From Virgisporangium aurantiacum (GTDB lineage Bacteria > Actinomycetota > Actinomycetes > Mycobacteriales > Micromonosporaceae), in assembly GCF_016863635.1 (NCBI RefSeq), contig NZ_BOPG01000106.1, positions 1 to 64,000 on the forward strand: a stretch of 64,000 nucleotides of DNA, given 5' to 3'. A model generated the notes under the pieces. It was not told where the DNA came from. It ran no database searches and saw only the letters and a program-made list of their open reading frames with translations. Both the position numbers and the translations under genes were made by a program. This document shows, one piece after another, positions 44,358 to 52,143 of the stretch (position 1 is the first letter of the stretch; the number at the start of each line of letters is the position of its first letter).

Positions 44358-45445
44358 CGAGGACCCCCTGCGGTTGCCCCGGGGTCGGACTGGGCCCGGA
44401 TGAAGTCGGTCTCGCTCACCAGCGGCGGATGCACGATCCAGGTGGAGATCACCCACTCGTCCTTCGGGTTCCACCGCCGGATCGCACCACGGCTGGACCG
44501 CTTGTCCCCTGGCCGGGTCTCGTTTGTGGTCGGTGCGCTGCCGATTCCGCACCTGCCGACCCGTGTATCGCGGATTCGCGAGGATTTCGGCCACCGTGTG
44601 AAGCGTCCCACGCCAGGCCGGGAACGGTGCCGGTTCCGCTCCGGATCATGACCCGACGGCGACCGCACACCACACTCGTTCAGCGCCCGCGCGGTCGCCG
44701 CCGCACTCCCGCCGGCCAATCGGCGAGCGAAGATCCACCGCACGACCGGCGCGGACACCGGATCCGGACCCAGCCGGTGCTGACGCCTCCCCCACCGCGC
44801 ATGCGCCCGATTCGGATGCGGACCGCCATCGACCAGCCGGTAGCCGTACGGCGGACGACCGCCGAGATGCCGGCCTTGATCCCGAGCCTGTGCTCGCATC
44901 GCCGCCGTGCTTCGGAACCGGGCCCGCAACACCTCCCGCCGGGACTCGCAGCCCAACAGCAGCGACACAGCCTGATGGACCGGGTCCGCCTCGTCGACCA
45001 CATCGCCGAACTCGGGCAGCCACAGCACGACGCCATGACGCCGAAGAACCGGAAGTAGCGCCTGCAGCTGGCCGCCCTCGAACGCACGCTCATACTCACC
45101 GACCACGACGGCATCGAACGGCCGGTCCACCTGCGCGATCTCAGCCAGCAACCGACTGGGTTCGGGTCGCAGCGACCACGGCACCTTACGAGACCAGCCA
45201 ACGTCAAAGAACTCGGCGACGATCAACCCACGGTCGCCGATCAGGTCAGTCGCGTTGTCCAGCTGCCACCGCCGCGATGAGGCCTCATCCTGGTAGTCCG
45301 TCGTCGATGTCCGCCCGTAGAAGGCAACCCGAATCCTTCCCGCCCTCGCCGGTGTCGGGCGGCCACGACTCCGCACGGCGGCGTTCTGGCCGTGCAGCCA
45401 CGCGGCCAGCAGATCGTCGCCGGATGAAGAGTGCAGGGATGCCAT
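44336..45445 (-). CDS. large serine recombinase, C-terminal frame disturbed
   Basis: The 369-aa frame begins with a catalytic resolvase domain: active-site Ser in VAFYGRTST, GLIVAEFFDVG, FDAVVVGEYERAF and VVLWLPEFG. The recombinase linker GRHLGGRPPYGYRLVDGGPHPN and RWIFARRLAGGSAAATARALN follow. Around residues 275-310 the natural sequence (AEILANPRYTGRQV and on) is found in other frames. This means compensating frameshifts have scrambled about 40 residues before KDEWVIST and the end at 44336. The coiled-coil tail normally following is missing. It is a homologue of the relic at 7250-7890. Probably inactive or in early decay. Confidence 0.7.
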   Translation of the reverse strand: MASLHSSSGDDLLAAWLHGQNAAVRSRGRPTPARAGRIRVAFYGRTSTTDYQDEASSRRWQLDNATDLIGDRGLIVAEFFDVGWSRKVPWSLRPEPSRLLAEIAQVDRPFDAVVVGEYERAFEGGQLQALLPVLRRHGVVLWLPEFGDVVDEADPVHQAVSLLLGCESRREVLRARFRSTAAMRAQARDQGRHLGGRPPYGYRLVDGGPHPNRAHARWGRRQHRLGPDPVSAPVVRWIFARRLAGGSAAATARALNECGVRSPSGHDPERNRHRSRPGVGRFTRWPKSSRIRDTRVGRCGIGSAPTTNETRPGDKRSSRGAIRRWNPKDEWVISTWIVHPPLVSETDFIRAQSDPGATAGGPRCPLCSQ

Positions 45446-45609
45446 TGGTTACCTCGCCATGTTCGCCCCGCACCCCGGACGTGCCCACTCGAACCGCCCT
45501 CAGAATCGGGCACGGCTGGGGTTCACCCACATCAGCGATCGGGCTCGTAGCCTCGATCCACCGGTGATCTTGGGGTTGGTGGGGTCGTGCGGATGTGCCG
45601 ATCCGGCGC

Positions 45610-45810
45610 GGCTCCGTTTTCGAGGCCGACCTCGTGCGCCGACGGGCCAGCTGGACGATACCGATGATGGTCACCACCAGACCGTTGGCCAGGAACGTCA
45701 CGGCCATGATGGTCCCACCGACCTTGGCGTCCCCACCGATCGTCGGGTCGGCCTGCACCTTGATGATGGTGGCTGCGCCGCCGCCGGCGAACCCGACCAC
45801 CCAGAGGTCC
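45610..45810 (-). pseudogene. membrane-protein fragment
   Basis: A minus-strand stretch reads GFAGGGAATIIKVQADPTIGGDAKVGG and then a membrane helix VTFLANGLVVTIIGIVQLARRR. It looks like a piece of a small membrane protein. The frame upstream is cut at about 45810, and downstream it runs into the recombinase 5' region without a proper end. No family recognised. Confidence 0.35.
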
Positions 45811-45854
45811 CCGCCAGCGGACCGTCGCCGACAGGATCCGGGCCGCGCTGCGCG

Positions 45855-45944
45855 CTACAAGATCCTTACCCGGTGATCACCACCGAACCGTTGCCCCGCA
45901 ACGCGACCGGCAAGGTCAACCGGACCCAGGTCATCGTCGCGTGA
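45855..45944 (+). pseudogene. acyl-CoA synthetase C-terminal fragment
   Basis: VITTEPLPRNATGKVNR before a TGA is the end of an AMP-binding (ANL) enzyme, including the catalytic C-terminal lysine in the G-K motif. Nothing upstream belongs to the rest of the enzyme. Confidence 0.65.
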
Positions 45945-46022
45945 CCGGCCGCACCGCTCCGTGATCTGAATGTGACGCGGCATCGATACGAACTGTCACG
46001 GTAGGCGTGAAAGGCTTGGCGG

Positions 46023-46263
46023 GTGGATCGCCCGACAATTCCACGGTGTCCCTGCTGCGGCTACCGCACCGGCTGCGCAAACCTGCCCGGTCTGCTACTG
46101 GACGCACGACGGCGCTTCGGGGCGGCACTCCGGTGCCGCGTTCGACGGTCTCAACGGCGAACGAACCCTCGACGAGGCCCGGCTGAACTACTCCATCTAC
46201 GGTGCGAGCGCCCGGCGCTACCGCGACATGGTGCGTCCTCCCCGCCCCGACGAACAGCCCTGA
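46023..46263 (+). pseudogene. CPCC-family cysteine-rich protein, frameshifted
   Basis: GTG 46023 starts VDRPTIPRCPCCGYRTG. A one-base frame change near 46079 leads to TCPVCYWTHDGASG, then GERTLDEARLNYSIYGASARRYRDMV and a stop at 46261. This is the CPCC domain pattern (two CxxC pairs, then LxxAR.NY...G). Part of the loop between the Cys pairs is missing. Confidence 0.7.
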
Positions 46264-46339
46264 GACCGTCAGGGCGCGGCGCCGCCAGCCCTTGCTGTTG
46301 AGTGTTCGCTGGCGCTCATGCGGAAGGACGGTCGCGGTC

Positions 46340-46610
46340 TTGCACGCACGGTCTGCCTCTTGATCGTTTGACGTGGTTACGTTGGTTGACATGCCCTTCG
46401 ACTGGGCCGGAGTTGTGCTGCTCAGTCAGGCCGGCGGTGACGGCGGCCAGGTCACGACGCGGGCCGGTGGCAAGAAAGTGAAAGTGCGGCAGGTCGTCCG
46501 CTTCGACCTGCTCGATCCACACGTTGATGCGGTCGCCGCGTGCTTGTTCATCAGGTCGGCGAACTCGCGCACGTGGCCGGCGGCGGCGACCATGCTCGAC
46601 GCTGCCCTGG
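46340..46610 (-). pseudogene. ISL3-family transposase C-terminal relic
   Basis: The minus strand reads HVREFADLMNKHAATA, then in a second frame WIEQVEADDLPHFHFLATG, RRDLAAVTAGLT and HNSGPVEGHVN, and degenerates after KRSRGRP. The last motif (NSG-x-VEGH-x-N) is the conserved DDE Glu region of ISL3 transposases. Only the C-terminal quarter is left. Confidence 0.75.
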
Positions 46611-46639
46611 CGTGGGACGCCGACCGGGTCGCGGAGATC

Positions 46640-47195
46640 CTGACGGACCTCCTCCTCGACCCGGCGTGGCGCGACAGGTTGCGCCTGCTCATCAATCGGG
46701 CGCCGGCGGGTTCCTCGCCGGCCTTCTGCCGGCTCATCTGCGGCTGGCCCGCGAGAACAGCTCGTGGGGGTACAGGCGCATCCACGGCGAACTCCTCACC
46801 CTCGGGATCCGGGTGGCCGCATCGACCGTCTGGGAAATCCTCAAGGACGCCGGGACCGACCCGGCTCCAGACCGCACCGCCACGACGTGGGCGACGTTCC
46901 TGCGCGGCCAGGCCGAGGCGATCATCGCCGCCGACTTCTTCGAAACGGTCACCCTCACGGCACGCGGCTGTACGTGCTGGCCGTCATCGAACACGCCACC
47001 CGCCGGATCCGGATCCTCGGCGCGACGCCGCATCCGACCACGGCCTGGGTCACCCAGACCATCCGCAACCTGGTCACATGGACCTTGACGACGCCGGCCG
47101 CCCGATCCGTTACCTTGTCCGCGACCGGGACGGGAAGTACCCGGCCCTGATCGACACCATCCTCGCCGACGCCGGCATCGAAACCGTCCTGACCG
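46640..47195 (+). pseudogene. rve-type transposase relic
   Basis: ENSSWGYRRIHGELLTLGIRV (integrase N-terminal region), WATFLRGQAEAIIAADFF (first catalytic Asp), VLAVIEHATRRIRILGATPHP and IRYLVRDRDGKYPALIDTI with the second Asp follow in order but in three frames. The catalytic Glu part is cut off at about 47195. Same family as the relics at 20445 and 51389. Confidence 0.8.
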
Positions 47196-47211
47196 GCGTG
47201 CAGAGTCCCGG

Positions 47212-47530
47212 CTAGGGCGTGCTGGTAGTGCTGGCGGGCGCGGGCCGGGTGGTTACGAGCGTGGTGGGCGTGGCCGAGGCCGGTGTGGGCGCGGGCCTGC
47301 TGGTAGCGATCGCAGATTTCACTGGCGATGGTGAGTGCGTTGGTGTGGTGGGTGAGGGCTTCAGTGGGTCGCCCGGCGGTGTGTGCGGCTTCGCCGAGGC
47401 TGTTGAGCGCCCAGACTTCACCCTCCCGGTCGCCGGTTTCCCGGTGGATGGTCAGGGCGTGCTGATGGTGCCGGGTGGCGTGGGCGGGCTGGTCGAGGTA
47501 GGTGTGCAGGGTGCCGAGGTGGCCCATTGA
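47212..47530 (-). pseudogene. TPR end of a STAND regulator, 5' part lost
   Basis: Minus-strand sequence holds three tetratricopeptide repeats (HHQHALTIHRETGDREGEVWALNSLG pattern, GRPTEALTHHTNALTIA, ARAHTGLGHAHHARNH). These are typical of the C-terminus of SARP/NB-ARC regulators. The frame upstream (beyond 47530) has no ATPase domain and enters the promoter of the methyltransferase gene. Confidence 0.65.
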
Positions 47531-47627
47531 CCAGGCTTGGCCCGGAGGCCTGGTGCGCCAGGCATCGAAGTGCACCACTTGACCTTGGCGGGGTACGGTT
47601 CGGGCAGTCACGAGCGAGGAGGAATCG

Positions 47628-48314
47628 GTGACGAGCGAACGGGAATGCGACGAGGCCCAGGCGCACATCACCACTTTCTGGAGCACGGTGGCGCCTGGCT
47701 ACGAGGAACACGGCGGCAATGTCGCCGAGTACGGCTCCGCGGAGTACCAACGTTGGGTCGATACCCTCGCTTCCATCCTGCCCGACGGTGCGGCCGACAT
47801 CCTCGACGTGGCCGCCGGAACCGGCTACCTGGCCCTGGCCGCGGCCTCCCTTGGCCACCGCGTGACGGCCGTCGACCTGGCGCCCGGCATGCTCGACGAA
47901 CTCACCCGGAACGCCGCCGCGCGAGGGCTCACGGTCGATGCCCGACTCGGCGACGCGGTGGCGCCCGACTTCCCGCCGGCCAGCTTTGACGCTGTCACCA
48001 ATCGGCACCTGCTCTGGACACTCCGCGAGCCGGCCACGGCGATGGCCAACTGGAAACGGCTACTGCGGCCCAACGGCCGGCTCGTGGCCGTCGACGGCTT
48101 CTGGTTCACCGCAGACGACGACGCACCGCCCCTTTTCGCCGAGCACTACACGGCCGACACCCGGCGGGCACTCCCGCTCATGCATCTCGACGGGCCGACA
48201 CCGATCCGCGACATGCTCACCGCAGCCGGCTTCGTCGACGTAGTCGTCGAGTCCCGGCCCGATCTCAGCGTTGGCAACGGGACGCCGTATCTGCTCACCG
48301 CTACCCGACCTTAG
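47628..48314 (+). CDS. class I SAM-dependent methyltransferase
   Basis: The 228-aa enzyme has a Rossmann methyltransferase fold: motif I ILDVAAGTGYLAL (residues about 58-70), the acidic motif II VTAVDLAPGML, motif III ARLGDAVAPDFPPASFDAV, and LWTLREP after it. Start GTG 47628 has GAGGAGGA six bases upstream. It is similar to UbiE/small-molecule methyltransferases; the acceptor cannot be predicted. No obvious partner is adjacent. Confidence 0.9.
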   Translation: MTSERECDEAQAHITTFWSTVAPGYEEHGGNVAEYGSAEYQRWVDTLASILPDGAADILDVAAGTGYLALAAASLGHRVTAVDLAPGMLDELTRNAAARGLTVDARLGDAVAPDFPPASFDAVTNRHLLWTLREPATAMANWKRLLRPNGRLVAVDGFWFTADDDAPPLFAEHYTADTRRALPLMHLDGPTPIRDMLTAAGFVDVVVESRPDLSVGNGTPYLLTATRP

Positions 48315-48544
48315 CGGACGGCCAATCGACGTAGGCCCGCGGAAGTGCATGAGGGAGCGGCGCGTTGAATTCGTGCCCCGCCGAGCGCATCGACGTTCAA
48401 GCCCAACCTGGGACGCCGGGTTACCTCCCGTGACGAGCGACCGGCGGCAGATCCGGATGCCTTGATCGTCTAGTGCAGTGGGTGCGCCGGGCTCGGTCCC
48501 CACGGCGCGGGTCGCTCGGCGGGCCTCGTAGGGTCCGCATTGTG

Positions 48545-49018
48545 GTGACGATCGAGAGCTTGGTGCTGCGGCTGGAGCGGGTCGAGGCGCAGCTGGCGCT
48601 GCACAGGCTGGTGCACGACTACTGCATCGGTGCCGACCACCGTGACCTGCAGCGGTGGACCTCGGTATGGACGACCGACGCGGTATGGGAGACGAGCCCG
48701 GACCGCCGCTTCGTCGGCATCGAGGCCATCCGCGCTGCGGTCCAGGACCAGTGGCGGATCTTCCCGGTCATGCAGCACGCCACCGCTAACCACATCGTGG
48801 AGATCGACGCCCCCACGGCAACAGGCAGGTGCGACGTGGTGGTCCTCGTCCAGCTGCCTGACCGCCGGTGGATCGCCGGAGGCGGCAGTTACGAGGACCA
48901 CTACTGCAACGTCGACGGCTCCTGGCGCATCGCCTACCGGCGGGTCGTACGGCCGTTCGATCTCGCTCCGCTTGCCCCGGCCGACGGACCCGGCGAGGTC
49001 AACGACATACCCGATTGA
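48545..49018 (+). CDS. SnoaL-like (NTF2-fold) protein
   Basis: This protein of about 157 aa starts at GTG 48542 or 48545. It shows the SnoaL_4 cone fold pattern: LHRLVHDYCIGADHRDLQRWTSVWTTDAVWE, then FVGIEAIRAAVQDQW, MQHATANHIVEID and DGSWRIAYRRVV. Family members are polyketide cyclases, dehydratases or small-molecule isomerases; an Asp/His pair (DYCIGADHRD) is kept near the pocket. A relation to the upstream methyltransferase is possible but not shown (230 bases apart). Confidence 0.85.
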   Translation: MTIESLVLRLERVEAQLALHRLVHDYCIGADHRDLQRWTSVWTTDAVWETSPDRRFVGIEAIRAAVQDQWRIFPVMQHATANHIVEIDAPTATGRCDVVVLVQLPDRRWIAGGGSYEDHYCNVDGSWRIAYRRVVRPFDLAPLAPADGPGEVNDIPD

Positions 49019-49260
49019 GCCTTGCCCCGCGTCGTGGCATCCATTCCTGGGCAGCAACCCGTGGAAGCGGAGCGCGAACAGAGCGGCAGATCCGTACGCC
49101 TGCATATGAGCGGCTGGCCCGGCGAGGGAGTCGCCGGAGAGCGGCCCGGTCGTGCGAGAGGTGTGCGGCGTCGGGGTGCGTTGGCCACCCGGCAGTCCGG
49201 CTCCATTAGCGACGGGACAACGGCGTGCGGCTATTCCAGGGCCGGTCCCGGTCGCCGGCC

Positions 49261-50097
49261 TTATTCGCAGCCAATGTCGTCGTTGTCGTTGTCCAGGTCG
49301 TAAATGTCCGAGCCGACTACCTTCACCGGCCCTTTGACGTAGGCAGGGCCGTTTCCGGTGCCGCCTGCGCAGTCGACGTCGCTGGCGATCGGCACGCAGG
49401 CACCTGTGTAGTTCGGATCGCACGGGGATAGGGCTTTTGTTCCGTGGGCCGTCACCTCAGTTGTCGGCGCTGTAGTGATCACCTCAGCCAACAGTTTCTT
49501 GCCCGTCTGCACGCCGTTGGTCAGTGTTATTTCGTAGGTAAGCGTTTTCACTCCGGCGACTCCTGCGGTTCGCACCTCAGTCGTACCGGCGGCGAGCGAG
49601 GGGTCGTCGACGGCCTTCGCTTCGAACGGGATGGACTCCGTCGCGGTGACGGTTCGTGTCTCCACTGTCGGTGGTTGACCGACTGCCGGTGAACGGGCCT
49701 CCGTGTTCGAGGACGGCGTTGCTGATTCAGCGGCCACCGCCGGCTGCGGCCGAATGGCTGCCGTCTCTTCGTTGGCTGGTGAAACGACAGCGACAACGGT
49801 GCTCAGGATCAGGCACAGCGCCAGGACGCTGCTCAGCGCGATGGCGACGATGGCGCCAGCTCCCAGTCGCCGCACCGGACTTCTCGAACTCGGCGCGACT
49901 GGGGCGCCATAGCGTGGCGAAGGCGACGACTGGTATCCGGCCGGCCCACTCATTGGGGGGATCGCCCCTGGCGGGACGGCAGCCGCCCAGAAGGCGGCAC
50001 TCGATGGTGGCCGCGGGTTTGGTGGCGTGAACTGCTGTTGAGAGTTGGTTGGGGGCGGCCGCGGGTCATCGATTTGGTTTCGACGAAGATTGATCAC
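49261..50097 (-). CDS. membrane-anchored G5 and excalibur domain protein
   Basis: From GTG 50097 (GGAG seven bases upstream) the protein is 278 aa: a Pro/Gln-rich cytoplasmic head, one membrane helix (GAGAIVAIALSSVLALCLILSTVVAVV) and a linker. A G5 domain follows (residues about 150-215: VRTAGVAGVKTLTYEITLTNGVQTGKKLLAEV), and a C-terminal excalibur calcium-binding motif ends DLDNDNDDIGCE. G5 domains bind cell-wall glycans; excalibur is a DxDxDGxxCE-like loop paired with a second Cys. It is likely a cell-wall-associated surface protein. The last residue of the window-facing end is a clean stop at 49261. Confidence 0.88.
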   Translation of the reverse strand: MINLRRNQIDDPRPPPTNSQQQFTPPNPRPPSSAAFWAAAVPPGAIPPMSGPAGYQSSPSPRYGAPVAPSSRSPVRRLGAGAIVAIALSSVLALCLILSTVVAVVSPANEETAAIRPQPAVAAESATPSSNTEARSPAVGQPPTVETRTVTATESIPFEAKAVDDPSLAAGTTEVRTAGVAGVKTLTYEITLTNGVQTGKKLLAEVITTAPTTEVTAHGTKALSPCDPNYTGACVPIASDVDCAGGTGNGPAYVKGPVKVVGSDIYDLDNDNDDIGCE

Positions 50098-50639
50098 GAT
50101 TGCTCCTATGGTGCAGGGTAGGCGGCGACATACGGAGTCGATCACAGATGACAGCGGTTGCAGTCGACATTCCCGAGCCAAACGAATCAGTGCCACGCCC
50201 GAGTGCCTCGCAGGTTGCTTACGGCCGCCGATTAGATCTTGCGCTCGGGCGCTACATCATGTGCCGGCACCGGCCGGCTGGAATATCTGACAACGGTTAC
50301 AACTCCGCGGAGAGTCGGAGGCCCCGGCGGAAATCGGCGTCGTATTGTCTGCGATATCGGGCGATGATAGGAATATGGATGGATCCAGAGTTCAATTTCT
50401 ACTTGAAGTCTACGCGTACTTGCGTGTTCTGCCGCGAAAGCAGGACGTGAGAATCCAATTGCGGCCGCTGAAAGTCAAGCGAGTCATCCGCGAAAGCGCC
50501 CACGCGACGGCCTCGATATAGCCGACCGACTTCGGCGTACCGACCGACCCGTCACCACCCAGGTTGATCAACGGTCTTCGCCAAGCGGAGGCGCGCCGCG
50601 CGCCGTCCAGGGCGGCCGCGTCCGGAAACCTCGCTGATG
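50098..50639. other. 540-base stretch, A+T-richer, no supportable gene
   Basis: The segment is less GC-rich than the surroundings around 50280-50460. Short frames have no recognisable domain. It contains the promoter side of the G5/excalibur gene and the left side of an integrase relic. Confidence 0.4.
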
Positions 50640-51158
50640 GTCCGGCCGCCGTCCGACGTCGCCGCGGAGGTGCCGCCGGCCAGGCGCGGCACGACATCGG
50701 CTACGTGTTCGCCACCGACGACGGCGCACCGCTGCACCCGGACTGGATCCCCGCCGGTTCCGCCGTCTCGTCGAGCTGTCTGGGCTGCCGCCGGTGCGGC
50801 TGCACGACCTGCGCCACGGCGCGGGGACAATGGCCCACGCCGCCGGTGCGGATCTGAAGACCGTGCAGGAGCAGCTCGGGCACACCAGCATCGTGCCGAC
50901 CGCCGGCATGTACACCAGCGTGCTGCTCGAACTGCATTTCAAGGTGACCGAGGCTACCGCCCGGCTCGTCCTCCAAGCCGCCGCCCGCAATCCGGGCCGG
51001 CGATACCGATCCAAGATCGGCCCACCGAAATCCGCAGCACCCGACCTGCCGACCGGACCGGAACCGATACGCCCCAAGCGATCCCGCAAGGGGCGCCGCT
51101 CGCGGAAGTGCCGCGCATCCATGAGACCCACGCGACACCCAAGATCAAAGCCGCATAG
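50640..51158 (+). pseudogene. tyrosine integrase C-terminal relic
   Basis: DIGYVFATDDGAPLHPDWI, then after a frame change near 50765 VRLHDLRHGAGTMAHAAGADLK and QLGHTSIVPTAGMYTSVL give the HxxR, H-region and Tyr motifs of phage-type integrases. The tyrosine is in the expected place, but the N-terminus and first Arg region are missing. No att site could be identified beside it. Confidence 0.75.
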
Positions 51159-51388
51159 CCCACGGCCATACGGCCCGCTCACGACGGTGCGCCGCGGGGG
51201 CACGCAAAACATCCCACTCGTTCGGCGACGACCCAAAGCCGGTCGGTCTGACGGTTGAACAGCGGTTCGAGCTAGGGATCCCCGGGGAGGTCCTCCTCGC
51301 CGGGATCACACTGACGATGTCAGGTTGACCGAGCGAGGTCAGATCGGCGAAGGATTCGCGACCCTGCACCTACAGGGTCCGCGATCTG

Positions 51389-51560
51389 GTGATGGATCTC
51401 GGCAATCGGATCACCGCGTACCGGTTCGTGATCCGTGACCGCGACGCCAACTCGCCGGACTCTCCGACGCGGTGTTCGCCGCCAAGGCGGTGGTGGTCGT
51501 TCGCACGCCGCCGCGGACTCCTCAGACGAACTGCCACGCCGCGAAAGAATGTTCATGGTC
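51389..51560 (+). pseudogene. rve-type transposase fragment
   Basis: MDLGNRITAYRFVIRDRDA and, after a frame change near 51455, AVFAAKAVVVVRTPPRTPQTNCHAAKE are the second Asp and pre-Glu region of an IS3/IS481-like transposase. About 170 bases remain. Confidence 0.7.
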
Positions 51561-51694
51561 CTCGCGGAGGGGGCCTCGTAGATTAAGGCGGCTTGTCAAT
51601 CGCGTCGGCCCCCTTTTTCTCAGGCAGCGCCCCTGTTGCTCCATCGGCACGAATTGCGGGAGCGGACACGGCAGCGCTCTCACCGGTTGGCGGG

Positions 51695-51965
51695 CTGCCA
51701 GTGCCCTGTTCGTCCGGCGTTGGATGATCCGGCGCCCACGGCGGCGGCGACGGTGCGCAGCGTGTCGACGTAGCGGCCGGCCTCACCGGTCACCGCCTCG
51801 GCCACCAGCGTGGCCCCCCGCTCTAGCTGCTGCTGGGCGTTCGCACGCTGCCCCCAGCCAATGCCGCGCCGACCGTCGCCGCGACCAGCAGACTGACCAC
51901 CACGACCACCACGGCCAGACCCGTCGCCGACCGAGTCCGCCGCACCCACCTCGTCAGGGTCACCA
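51695..51965 (-). pseudogene. N-terminal fragment of a membrane sensor
   Basis: GTG 51965 starts a basic segment and a membrane helix (GLAVVVVVVSLLVAATVGAALAGG). A one-base frame change near 51847 leads to RANAQQQLERGATLVAEAVTGEAGRYVDTLRTVAAAVGA, the start of a CHASE-like periplasmic sensor. The rest of the sensor and its output domain are missing. Confidence 0.55.
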
Positions 51966-52143
51966 CGCCTTGTGGATCGACCCGGCCCGGCTGGTGCTGA
52001 GCGCAGCCGCCCACCCGCACCCCGGCGGCGACCGTGTGCGGGGAACGATGTGCGCGAGTGGTCGGAATGCGGTGCTCAGTGGTCGCCAGACAGGCCTGAC
52101 CCTGCCCTGAAGGAACCGCGCCCGCCGGTTTATCCTGTGGACG

